In this document: in pieces, positions 17,580 through 26,914 of the stretch
Numbering within the stretch: the stretch's first letter is position 1
Layout of the letters: the number at the start of each line of letters is the position of its first letter
NCBI RefSeq assembly: GCF_024448935.1
Contig: NZ_JAMOIE010000017.1
Location: 1-64,000, forward strand
Length of the DNA stretch: 64,000 nucleotides
Reading direction: 5' to 3'
Source: Stutzerimonas stutzeri
GTDB lineage: Bacteria; Pseudomonadota; Gammaproteobacteria; Pseudomonadales; Pseudomonadaceae
Notes under the pieces: generated by a model
Seen by the model: only the letters and a program-made list of their open reading frames with translations
Database searches by the model: none
What the model was told of the DNA's origin: nothing
Translations under genes and position numbers: made by a program

Positions 17580-20500
17580 GTGAGCATTAAAGACATCTTC
17601 TCCAAGGAGCTCGACCGCCCCATCAATGGTGTGGTCAAAGCGGACCAGTCTGACGACGCCACCGTGTACCAGGAGCTCGACGAGTATGTGGTTACCAACG
17701 AGCTGGAAAAACACTTTCGCAGCTTCTTCGAGTCCTATGGCACCGACCTGACGGATCCCTCGATAGCCAACCGCGTAGGCGTCTGGATCAGCGGCTTCTT
17801 CGGCTCGGGTAAGTCGCACTTTCTGAAAACCCTGTCCTACCTGCTGGCTAACATCAGGGCTCGGGATGCCCAGGGCAACACCCGCAACGCTGTTTCCTTC
17901 TTCGATGCCAACAAGCTGCGCGATGCGATGATTCGCGCAGATATCGACAAGGCCGCCGCCAATAGCGCCGATGTCATCTTGTTCAATATCGACAGCAAGG
18001 CGAGTTCCAACGACGCTGGCAATCCGATCCTCAATGTCTTCCTGCGCGTTTTCAACGAGCATCAGGGATTCAGCGGCGACCACCCACACATCGCCCACAT
18101 GGAGCGCCACCTGACCCAGCGCGGCGTATACGAGCGCTTTGTTGAGGCCTTCAACGAATCTACCAGTCTGGTCTGGGCCGAAGAGCGCGATGGCTACCAG
18201 TTCTATCAGGACGATATCGAGAAAGCCCTGGCGCAGGTATTGGCTCTGTCCGCCGAAGCAGCGCACAAGTGGTTCGAGGAGTCCGAGCAGACGTTCAGTG
18301 TCTCGGTCGAGAACTTCTGCCACTGGGTGCGCGAGTACCTCGATGCCAAGCCGGCCAAGCATCGTGTCCTATTCCTAGTGGACGAGGTTGGCCAGTTCAT
18401 CGGCAGTGATACCCGCCTGATGCTGACCCTGCAGACCATCACCGAAAACCTCGGCACCATCTGCAAGGGGCGCGCCTGGATCATCGTCACCTCCCAGGCC
18501 GACATGGATGCGGTGCTCGGTGAGCTCTCGGCCTCCAAGGCCAACGATTTCTCCAAGATTGCCGGGCGCTTCAAAACACGCCTGTCGCTGTCCAGCTCCA
18601 ACACCGACGAAGTGATCCAGAAGCGCCTGCTACGCAAAACAGCGGAGGCCGAAGCCGAGCTGCGCGCTCTGTGGGGGCAGAAGGGCGACATCCTGCGCAA
18701 CCAGATTACCTTCGACCGCTCCGGTCCGACGCTGCGTAATTACGACGGTCCGGAGAGCTTCATCAACAACTACCCCTTTGCGCCGTACCACTTCCAACTG
18801 GTGCAGAAGGTCTTCGAGGAAATCCGCAAGGTCGGAGCCACTGGCGCGCATCTGGCCTACGGTGAGCGCTCTATGCTCGATGCCTTCCAGATGGCTGCTC
18901 TGTCGATTGCCAACAAAGACGTTGGCGCTTTGGTGCCCCTGTACAGTTTCTACCGTGCGGTGGAAGGCTTCCTCGACACAGCAGTCAAGCGCACCATCGA
19001 CCAGGCCGGCGAAAGCGCCGTGCTCGATGCCTTCGACGTACAGATCCTGCGCACCCTGTTCATGATTCGCTATGTCGATCTGATCAAGGGCACGCTGGAC
19101 AACCTTGTCACCCTGTCCATCGAGCAAGTCGACGAAGACAAGCTCGCCCTGCGCCGCCGTATCGAAGAAACCCTGCAGCGCCTGGAGAAAGAGAGCCTTA
19201 TCACCCGTAATGGTGAGGAGTTCGTATTCCTCACCAACGAGGAGCGCGACATCACCCGCAAGATCAAGGCCACCGAAATTGCCTCGTCCGATGAGAACAA
19301 GGCTCTCGCTGATCTGATCTACAAGGACCTGCTCAAGGACAAGAACAAGTTCCGCTACAGCGTCAACAAAACCGACTACAGCATTGGCCGCTATCTCGAT
19401 GGCCACAGCTTGGAAGGCCGCTATGAGCACGACCTGCGCGTCGAGGTGATCTCGCCACTGGATCTGGATTACGCCCTTCACGGTGAAGCCGGTTGCATCA
19501 ACAAGAGCAACGAAGCGCCCACTGGCATGGCGCTGTTCAAGCTGCCGGACAACAAGGAGTTCTTCACCGAGCTACGCACCTGGCTGAAGACCAACAAGTT
19601 CATCCGCCTCAATGACGATGGCAGCCAGCCCGAGCTGAGCAAAATCCTCGCCGACCGTGGCCGGGAGAACCAGGAGCGCAAGAAGCGCCTGCGCCTGATG
19701 CTCGAAGAGCTGATCGAGCGCACCGAAGTCTACGCGCTGGGCCAGCACCTCAAACTGTCCAGCAGCAACATCCAGAGCAAGTTCGACGAAGCCTGCCAAT
19801 ACCTGCTGGAGAACTCCTACACCAAGCTGGGTTACCTGAGGGTGCTGCAGCAGGAGCCTGAGCGCGAGCTCCATGCCATCCTGCACACCAATGACATTGG
19901 CCAGCTTGGCCTGACCCTCGACGGCGAGGAAGGCAATCCGCAGGCGATCAAGGAAGTCGAGCAGTTCATCACCTTGCGCGCCTCCGGCAATGACCGCTTG
20001 CTGGTGGCCGACATCATCGAGCGTTTCAGCAAGCGGCCCTATGGCTGGCCGGACGGCGAGATCCTGCTGATCCTTGGCCGCCTGGCTGCGACCAGTCGTA
20101 TCTCCTTTCATGCTGCCGGCCCTAGCCTGCCGCTGCCTGATGCCTTCGACTACCTGAGCAACAGCCGCAAGCGCCGTGAAATCTCGGTGCAGAAAAAGCG
20201 CCAGACCGATGAAGTGCTGCTCAAGCAGGTGCGCAACCTCAGCCAAGACTTGTTCAACGCCCTCGGCCCTGCCGGCGAGAAGGAGTTGTTCGAGTATTAC
20301 CGCGGCCATTTCGAGACCTGGCTGGGCAACCTCAAAAACTACAAGAGCAAGACCGATGTTGGTCGCTTCCCCGGCAAAGAAGTGATCGAGCAGGCTCTGC
20401 TCAGTTTGCAACGCCTCTTGAGCAATACCGACAGCGTCGACTTCTTCAAGACCGTGGTCGACAACAAGGACGACTACCTGGATCTGGAGGAGGATTACCG

Positions 20501-21251
20501 CGACCTCCATGAGTTCTTCACCAATCAGCTGCATACCTGGCAGCAGTTGCAGCAGGCCCTGCGTCGTTTCGACAAGAACAAACCTGCCCTAGAAAAGGAT
20601 GACAAGGCCCGCACGGCCCTTCTTGAGCTGCAAGCCATTGAGCAGAACGTCGCGCCTTATAGCCAACTGCACAAGGTAGCCGGCCTGGTGGAAACGGTGG
20701 AAGCGATCAATGCCGCCATCCTCACCGAGAAGCGCGAGCATGCCCTGGCTCGGGTCGACGAGAAGCTTGCTCAGCTGCAGGCCGAAATCGCCAAGAGCGG
20801 TATCGAAACTGCGGAATTGAGCAACCGCCTGCTGCGCCCACTTCAGTTGGTCAAGGCGGATCTGGAGACCGAAACCAGCATCGCCAATATCTACCTGTTG
20901 CAAACCCAGACAGCTGATGAGCGTCTGCACGACGGTGTGTTCGATCTGGAGCGCGCCATCCAGGCCGAAGCCGAACGCCAGCAAAAACTCCAGCAGGAGC
21001 AGGCCAAGGCTGCACAGGCCGCCAATGTGGCCAGCGGCGTCAAGGAAGATAGGGCGTCTTCCCTGACGCCCGCACCTAAACCGGTAGCACCGCCCAAACC
21101 GGTGGTTGAGGTGGCCGCCACCAGTGTATTCAACAAGCTCGGCAATGGCCTGTATCTGGAAAGCCAGAGCGACATCGAGCGCTTTATCGAAGCATTTAAG
21201 GCAGAGTTAGAAGTTGCTATCAATCAAGACAAGCGTGTCAGAGTCCGTTGA
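17580..21251 (+). CDS. brxC: BREX ATPase BrxC
   Basis: 1,223-aa P-loop ATPase of the DUF499/BrxC type. Walker A GFFGSGKS is at residues 72-79 and a Walker B-like VLFLVDEVGQF near 262-272. The C-terminal third (about 960-1150) is strongly helical with coiled coil, ending in a proline/alanine linker (PAPKPVAPPKPVVEV) and a short C-terminal domain. GTG start with AAGG upstream. High-GC codon use, like the host. In canonical type I loci pglX follows directly; here an ATPase-TOPRIM pair intervenes. Confidence 0.95.
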   Translation: MSIKDIFSKELDRPINGVVKADQSDDATVYQELDEYVVTNELEKHFRSFFESYGTDLTDPSIANRVGVWISGFFGSGKSHFLKTLSYLLANIRARDAQGNTRNAVSFFDANKLRDAMIRADIDKAAANSADVILFNIDSKASSNDAGNPILNVFLRVFNEHQGFSGDHPHIAHMERHLTQRGVYERFVEAFNESTSLVWAEERDGYQFYQDDIEKALAQVLALSAEAAHKWFEESEQTFSVSVENFCHWVREYLDAKPAKHRVLFLVDEVGQFIGSDTRLMLTLQTITENLGTICKGRAWIIVTSQADMDAVLGELSASKANDFSKIAGRFKTRLSLSSSNTDEVIQKRLLRKTAEAEAELRALWGQKGDILRNQITFDRSGPTLRNYDGPESFINNYPFAPYHFQLVQKVFEEIRKVGATGAHLAYGERSMLDAFQMAALSIANKDVGALVPLYSFYRAVEGFLDTAVKRTIDQAGESAVLDAFDVQILRTLFMIRYVDLIKGTLDNLVTLSIEQVDEDKLALRRRIEETLQRLEKESLITRNGEEFVFLTNEERDITRKIKATEIASSDENKALADLIYKDLLKDKNKFRYSVNKTDYSIGRYLDGHSLEGRYEHDLRVEVISPLDLDYALHGEAGCINKSNEAPTGMALFKLPDNKEFFTELRTWLKTNKFIRLNDDGSQPELSKILADRGRENQERKKRLRLMLEELIERTEVYALGQHLKLSSSNIQSKFDEACQYLLENSYTKLGYLRVLQQEPERELHAILHTNDIGQLGLTLDGEEGNPQAIKEVEQFITLRASGNDRLLVADIIERFSKRPYGWPDGEILLILGRLAATSRISFHAAGPSLPLPDAFDYLSNSRKRREISVQKKRQTDEVLLKQVRNLSQDLFNALGPAGEKELFEYYRGHFETWLGNLKNYKSKTDVGRFPGKEVIEQALLSLQRLLSNTDSVDFFKTVVDNKDDYLDLEEDYRDLHEFFTNQLHTWQQLQQALRRFDKNKPALEKDDKARTALLELQAIEQNVAPYSQLHKVAGLVETVEAINAAILTEKREHALARVDEKLAQLQAEIAKSGIETAELSNRLLRPLQLVKADLETETSIANIYLLQTQTADERLHDGVFDLERAIQAEAERQQKLQQEQAKAAQAANVASGVKEDRASSLTPAPKPVAPPKPVVEVAATSVFNKLGNGLYLESQSDIERFIEAFKAELEVAINQDKRVRVR

Positions 21252-21376
21252 GGCCATGCTCAGCCTTAAGGCGAGTTGAGGAACAGAAATACCCCTTTGC
21301 AAACTGATACTGTTACCAATTCTGATCGGGGCATCGAGCCACAAGGCCAGCGACACAACATTCGGATTAGCACAAA

Positions 21377-22564
21377 ATGATCACATCTATTTGGATAGAT
21401 AATTTCAAATCACTGGTGAATTTTGAACTGTCACTGGCCAAGTTTACCTGCCTGGTCGGACTGAATGGAGCCGGTAAATCCACAGTCCTGCAGGCAGTGG
21501 ACTTTATTTCCCAGTTAATGCTAGGCGATTTGGAAGGCTGGCTAAAACAGCGACAATGGGACAAGACTGACATCAACTCAAAGCTGAGCAAGCGCAGCAA
21601 TATCGAATTCAAGATTACGCTTAAAGATGCCAACTTTGGCACTCTGGTCTGGAGTGGAAGCGTTAATAGAACCACCCTGAGCTGCACGCAGGAGCACGTA
21701 ACTGCGAATGGTACGACGCAGCTGAGAGTGGAGGAGGGCTACTACAGCCTGGTGAATCCCGCAGCTGTGCAGAAAAATCTGGAACGCAGCAAAATCGTTT
21801 TTGAGTATCAAGGCTCGATTCTTTCAGCGCTAAAAGACTCCCAGCTCAGCCACGTGTTACTCGCAGTTAAATCGGCCATTATCCAAATTCATTCGCTGGA
21901 CTTACTCTCGCCAGAGCTGCTCAGATCTAAAACTCGCGGCGCAGAAGGTCACCTTGGGTTGGGTGGCGAAAGACTCTCCGCATACATCCATGAGGCGTCT
22001 CCTGAGCAAAAGGAAAGCCTGCGTCAAAAATTAAGCGCGGTCTATCAGCAGCTAGAAAAAATTGAGACCCGTGCCCTGCGCTCTGGTTGGAAACAGTTGG
22101 ATATTGTTGAACGCTTTGGTGAGCAGGAGCTGAAGACTCCTGCTCGCCACATGAATGATGGCATGTTGCGCTTAATGGCAATCCTTTCTCAATTGGCATC
22201 AAAACATCACTTTCTACTGTTTGATGAAATCGAAAACGGCATAAACCCAGAACTTGTTGAGTACCTCGTTGATCAGCTGGTTAGCAGTGATCACCAGGTT
22301 ATGGTTACCACGCATAGCCCTGTGATCATCAACTACATGGACGACAGCGTTGCCGCTGAAAGTGTGGTTTACCTGTACAAAACCCATGAAGGCTTTACCC
22401 GCAGCATCAAGCTTTTCAGTATTCCGTCCTTGAAAGAGAAACTGCAATTCATGGGGCCGGGGGAAGCATTTATTGATACTGACCTTACCCACCTTTATCA
22501 GGAAATCGAGTCACTGCAAAAACCGAGTAAAGGAGGCATGGATGCATCTTCTACTGAGCGGTGA
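21377..22564 (+). CDS. AAA ATPase (AAA15/AAA21, OLD/RecF-like) nested in the BREX operon
   Basis: 395-aa SMC/OLD-type ATPase. Walker A VGLNGAGKST is at residues 27-36, Walker B FLLFDEIENGINPE near 279-292 and a switch motif VTTHSPVIINYM near 312. The signature-like MNDGMLRLMAILS precedes Walker B. It has no nuclease domain of its own and overlaps by 23 nt a gene for a TOPRIM-like protein, an arrangement like PARIS (AriA/AriB) or split OLD systems. A 125-bp leader after brxC may hold its own promoter. More AT-rich than brxC and pglX, so likely acquired separately. Defence role inferred. Confidence 0.8.
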   Translation: MITSIWIDNFKSLVNFELSLAKFTCLVGLNGAGKSTVLQAVDFISQLMLGDLEGWLKQRQWDKTDINSKLSKRSNIEFKITLKDANFGTLVWSGSVNRTTLSCTQEHVTANGTTQLRVEEGYYSLVNPAAVQKNLERSKIVFEYQGSILSALKDSQLSHVLLAVKSAIIQIHSLDLLSPELLRSKTRGAEGHLGLGGERLSAYIHEASPEQKESLRQKLSAVYQQLEKIETRALRSGWKQLDIVERFGEQELKTPARHMNDGMLRLMAILSQLASKHHFLLFDEIENGINPELVEYLVDQLVSSDHQVMVTTHSPVIINYMDDSVAAESVVYLYKTHEGFTRSIKLFSIPSLKEKLQFMGPGEAFIDTDLTHLYQEIESLQKPSKGGMDASSTER

Positions 22565-23294
22565 AGGCCCTGGCGATATCGGCGCATGCTACCCAGCGGC
22601 TGACCATTGCACGGCTGAGCAATTCCAGCCTGGTCCTATGGCTTGGTTCGTTGATCAGTTAGTAGAGGGGTTTCAAGGCTTCGAGTTCTCGCACGTCACT
22701 GGCACATGCGTTACCTACTTGTCCAAAAGCTATTTGGCAGCCAATAAACCCGCTCGCTTAGGAAAAGGCATGTCAATTTCGGGCAAGAAAAGGCCGAAAG
22801 AAACCCATTACTACTATGCCAACGCCCGTGCTCTGGCCATAGCGGCGAAAGACAAAGCAGCTTCACTGGGTGACGCCGTCATTGCTGTGTTGTTTCGCGA
22901 CGGTGATGGCACTGCATCGGCCGAGCGCGGTCAGTGGCGTGATAAACACCAATCCATGATTGCTGGCTTTCAAGCAGAAGCCTTTGAGCTTGGGGTACCC
23001 ATGATCCCTAAGCCGAAATCAGAAGCCTGGTTACTTTGCGCAGTCAAAGCTAATCCATACCAGCACTGCAATCAGCTTGAGTCTGAGTCTGGTAATGATC
23101 GTGGCGTAAATCCTCTGAAGGCCCAATTAGAGGCTGCGCTTGCGGCAGCCAATAGTACTCAGCAACTGAACCAGCGTGTCATTAGCCGCGAGATAGACGC
23201 TCAGCGCATTGACATGGACTCCTTCAACGAATTCAAGAATGCCTTACAACGCGCCGTGCATCAGGCAATGAGGCAAAAGATAGAGCCCGCGTGA
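22542..23294 (+). CDS. TOPRIM-like protein (DUF4276-like), partner of the AAA ATPase
   Basis: 250 aa beginning MHLLLSGEGPGDIGAC, with EGxxD near the N-terminus and VIAVLFRDGDGTASA near residues 110-124. A Glu-then-DxD pattern of this kind is seen in TOPRIM nuclease folds such as OLD and DUF4276/DUF4435 proteins. ATG 22542 has AAAGGAGG just upstream and is chosen over an earlier in-frame start. Probably the nuclease or effector of the pair. Exact family not certain; a non-nuclease TOPRIM relative cannot be excluded. Confidence 0.65.
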   Translation: MHLLLSGEGPGDIGACYPAADHCTAEQFQPGPMAWFVDQLVEGFQGFEFSHVTGTCVTYLSKSYLAANKPARLGKGMSISGKKRPKETHYYYANARALAIAAKDKAASLGDAVIAVLFRDGDGTASAERGQWRDKHQSMIAGFQAEAFELGVPMIPKPKSEAWLLCAVKANPYQHCNQLESESGNDRGVNPLKAQLEAALAAANSTQQLNQRVISREIDAQRIDMDSFNEFKNALQRAVHQAMRQKIEPA

Positions 23295-23346
23295 ATACCG
23301 GCTTTTGCCGCACCGCATTGCTTTGTCCAACGCATAAGGAAGGTCC

Positions 23347-26300
23347 ATGAACACCAACAACGTCAAAAACTACGCCCCCAAGGCACGCACCGCCTTTATC
23401 GCCGCGATGACCAAGCGCGCGGCGCTGTTTGGCATCCGTGAATCCAGCATCCCCGCCATGGGCATCGCGCCGCTGGAGCAGAAGGGTGATCTAGCCCTGA
23501 TCGGAGACCGCGCCTTTCCGGCCAGCATCATCCGCCCGCGCGCCGCACTGGTGAAAAAGGTCGAGCAACTGGGTTTTGCCCAGGCCATGGAGCACGCCGC
23601 CTACAGCTGGTTCAACCGCCTGTGCGCTATCCGCTATATGGAACTCAAGGACTATCTCGAACACGGCCGGCGCGTGCTCAGTGCAGCCGATGGCAGCGCT
23701 GCCACACCGCAGATTCTCGACGACTGCCTGGATATCGACCTGCCGGGCCTCGACAAACAGCGCATTGCCGAGCTGAAGCTCGACGGCACTAGAGACGAAG
23801 AGCTCTACCGCGAACTGCTGCTAGCCCAGTGTCACGCCCTGCATCAGGCCATGCCTTTTCTCTTCGAGGCAGTGGATGACGCCACCGAGCTGCTCCTGCC
23901 GGACAACCTGACCAAAACCGACTCACTGATCCGCGAGCTGGTCAGCGCAATTCCCGAAGAGGACTGGGCCAGTATTGAGATCATCGGCTGGCTCTACCAG
24001 TTCTATATCTCCGAGAAGAAGGACCAGGTCATCGGCAAGGTGGTCAAGTCTGAGGATATTCCCGCTGCCACCCAGTTGTTTACGCCCAACTGGATCGTCA
24101 AGTACATGGTGCAGAATTCCCTTGGCGCGCAGTGGCTGGCGACCTACCCGGACTCACCGCTCAAAGCACAGATGGAGTACTACATCGAGCCGGCCGAGCA
24201 GACCGACGAGGTCAAGGCGCAGCTCGCTGCCATCACCCCCGAAAGCCTCAATCCCGAGGAGCTGACCCTGATCGACCCGGCCAGTGGCTCCGGTCACATC
24301 CTGGTCGAGGCCTACGACCTGTTCAAGGCAATCTACCTTGAGCGCGGCTACCGCCAGCGCGATGTGGCGCAGCTGATTCTGCAAAAGAATCTGTTCGGCC
24401 TTGATATCGACGGGCGCGCCGCCCAGTTGGCCGGCTTTGCCCTGATGATGAAGGGCCGCGCCGATGACCGGCGGCTGTTTGAGCGTGGGGTAAAGCTCAA
24501 TGTCATGGCGCTGATGGATAGCGCGGACTTTGATGCGGATGTATTGGCTTGCGGTGTAAAATTGGCGGACTACGGGCTACAGCTAGGTGACCTCACTGAG
24601 TTAAAGAGGCTGTTCGAGCATGCCACTACTTTTGGCTCGCTAATTCAGATACCGAAGGGATTGGCGAAAAAGTTGCCAGCGCTGAAGCAGCTGTGCAAGG
24701 CGACCAGTCAAGATCTATTTGTGGCGGATGAGCTCAAGCGTTTGGAACCGCTGGAGCAGCAGGCAGCATTGCTGGCTGCACAGTACGACTCGGTGGTGGC
24801 GAATCCGCCATATATGGGTGCTAAATACTACTGCCGCCCGCTGTCGGAGTTTATTGAACGTAACTATCCGGCTGCAAAACCTGATATCTACGCCTGCTTC
24901 ATGCTGGCCGGCCTCGACCTTTGCCGTCCCTCGGGTCGCATGGCGAACATAAATATCCCCGGATGGATGATGAACTCGTCGTTTGGAGAGTTTCGAACCG
25001 AGTTGCTAGGGCGTGGGGCGATTCTCAGTCTCGTACACAATGGGCGGGGTGTTTTCGGATCCGACTTCGGTTCATGTGCATTCACAATCATGAATCATGC
25101 GATCGGCCAATTGCGTGGCCGGTACAGGAGACTCTTCGATAAGGCATCAACCGTAACCGCCAATGAAGCGCTCATGACTCGGTTTAAGTCAGCGAGCGAC
25201 TACGTGGTGTCACCAGTCGAGTTTGAGGCTGTTGAAGCTGCTCCGCTTTCATACCAAGTGAGCAGCCTCGTAAGAGGGGCCTACAATGAAATGCCCGCTA
25301 TATCGGACATCGCCACCGCTTGCCAAGGGCTCTCGACGTCTAGCGACACTGATTTCGTCCGACTCTGGCATGAGGTGGATGTTCAAATGTCTAGCTGGGC
25401 CCAATTGAGCCGCGACGGTACAGCGGAGTCGAAGTGGTTCCCCTACAACAAAGGCGGCGACTTTAGGAAATGGTATGGGAACATCGGCTTCGTACTCAAC
25501 TGGGAAGACGAAGGGCGCGAGATTAAGAAGAGAAAGCCTAAGTCAGTCATACGAAATGAGCGCTTCTACCTCCAAGAGTCGATCTCATGGCAAGACTATA
25601 CGATAGGCGCCTCTTCCTTTCGGTTTTATCCAGAAGGGTTCATATTTGCGACGAATGCCCATTCAGCGTTTGCGAGGGATAGCGAAGCCACGCTCGCAAT
25701 CTTGGGATTCTGCAACTCCGTTGTGCTCTCTGCAGTAGCTGCGGCAGTTTCGCCGGGCCTACACTTCAATAGTGGATACTTCGCACTGGTTCCGTTCAGT
25801 ACCAAGCACATCCCAGCTACCGCCGCATCGATTTCAGCCAAAGCCGTTGAGCTCGCAAGAGCCGATTGGAACGCCTATGAACGTTCTTGGGACTTCGAAT
25901 CCTTCCCCATCTTGACGGCATCCGCCGACCGCACGTCCACCCTTGAATCCAGTTACGCCGCCTGGATCGCTCAAAATCGTTACACCATCGCCGAGATGCA
26001 GCGCCTCGAAGAGGAAAATAACCGTCTCTTTATCGACGCCTACGGCTTGGCGGACGAGCTTATCCCCGATGTACCTATCGAGCAGATCACCCTCACGGTC
26101 AATCCGGCCTACCGCTACGGCGGCAAGCTCAGCGAGGCCGAGTTGTGGACACGCTTTCGTGAAGACAGCATGCAAGAGCTGGTATCCTACGCCATCGGTT
26201 GCATGCTCGGCCGCTACAGCCTCGACGAGCCCGGTCTGATCTACGCCCACAGCGGCAACCAGGGCTTTGACCCCGGCCGTTACACCAGCTTCCCCGCTGA

Positions 26301-26910
26301 TGCTGACGGCATCCTCCCACTCACCGATAAGGAGTGGTTTGCCGACGATGCGGCCAACCGCCTGATCGAGTTTGTCTCGGTGGCTTGGGACAAGACTCAC
26401 CTCGAAGCCAATCTGTGCTTTCTCGCCGATAACCTCGCGCCGAAAAAGACCGAGTCCAGCCGCGAGACCTTGCGTCGTTATCTCTGCGACAACTTCTTCA
26501 AGGAGCACCTGCAGACCTACAAGAAGCGCCCAATCTACTGGCTGTTCAGTAGTGGCAAGCATAAAGCCTTCCAGTGCCTGGTCTACCTGCATCGCTATAA
26601 CGAAGGGACCTTGGCGCGCATGCGTACCGAGTACGTCATTCCGCTGACCGCCAAGCTCAACACCTATGCCAACAAGCTTGAGCAGGACATCGAAGCCAGT
26701 ACCAGTACTGCCGAGAAAAAGCGTCTGGAAAAAGAGCTTGCAGCCTTGCACAACCAACAAGCCGAACTCGCCACCTTCGACGAAAAGCTACGCCACTACG
26801 CCGACCAGCGCATCAACCTAGATCTGGATGAGGGCGTGAAGGTGAACTATGGCAAATTTGGTGATTTGCTAGCGGAAGTGAAGGCTGTAACCGGGGATAA
26901 GGCGGAGTAA
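23347..26910 (+). CDS. pglX: BREX-1 adenine-specific DNA methyltransferase PglX
   Basis: 1,187-aa N6-adenine methyltransferase of type I BREX. SAM motif DPASGSGHI is at about residues 309-317 and catalytic motif NPPY at about 486-489 (VVANPPYMGAKYY). The N-terminus MNTNNVKNYAPKARTAFIAA is typical. Residues about 530-850 probably form the target-recognition region; the DNA there is less GC-biased than the flanks, suggesting replacement. PglX methylates host DNA at a non-palindromic site for self-recognition and is also needed for defence. RBS AAGGAAGG. The first GTPase gene follows 4 nt after the stop. Confidence 0.95.
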   Translation: MNTNNVKNYAPKARTAFIAAMTKRAALFGIRESSIPAMGIAPLEQKGDLALIGDRAFPASIIRPRAALVKKVEQLGFAQAMEHAAYSWFNRLCAIRYMELKDYLEHGRRVLSAADGSAATPQILDDCLDIDLPGLDKQRIAELKLDGTRDEELYRELLLAQCHALHQAMPFLFEAVDDATELLLPDNLTKTDSLIRELVSAIPEEDWASIEIIGWLYQFYISEKKDQVIGKVVKSEDIPAATQLFTPNWIVKYMVQNSLGAQWLATYPDSPLKAQMEYYIEPAEQTDEVKAQLAAITPESLNPEELTLIDPASGSGHILVEAYDLFKAIYLERGYRQRDVAQLILQKNLFGLDIDGRAAQLAGFALMMKGRADDRRLFERGVKLNVMALMDSADFDADVLACGVKLADYGLQLGDLTELKRLFEHATTFGSLIQIPKGLAKKLPALKQLCKATSQDLFVADELKRLEPLEQQAALLAAQYDSVVANPPYMGAKYYCRPLSEFIERNYPAAKPDIYACFMLAGLDLCRPSGRMANINIPGWMMNSSFGEFRTELLGRGAILSLVHNGRGVFGSDFGSCAFTIMNHAIGQLRGRYRRLFDKASTVTANEALMTRFKSASDYVVSPVEFEAVEAAPLSYQVSSLVRGAYNEMPAISDIATACQGLSTSSDTDFVRLWHEVDVQMSSWAQLSRDGTAESKWFPYNKGGDFRKWYGNIGFVLNWEDEGREIKKRKPKSVIRNERFYLQESISWQDYTIGASSFRFYPEGFIFATNAHSAFARDSEATLAILGFCNSVVLSAVAAAVSPGLHFNSGYFALVPFSTKHIPATAASISAKAVELARADWNAYERSWDFESFPILTASADRTSTLESSYAAWIAQNRYTIAEMQRLEEENNRLFIDAYGLADELIPDVPIEQITLTVNPAYRYGGKLSEAELWTRFREDSMQELVSYAIGCMLGRYSLDEPGLIYAHSGNQGFDPGRYTSFPADADGILPLTDKEWFADDAANRLIEFVSVAWDKTHLEANLCFLADNLAPKKTESSRETLRRYLCDNFFKEHLQTYKKRPIYWLFSSGKHKAFQCLVYLHRYNEGTLARMRTEYVIPLTAKLNTYANKLEQDIEASTSTAEKKRLEKELAALHNQQAELATFDEKLRHYADQRINLDLDEGVKVNYGKFGDLLAEVKAVTGDKAE

Positions 26911-26914
26911 AGCG

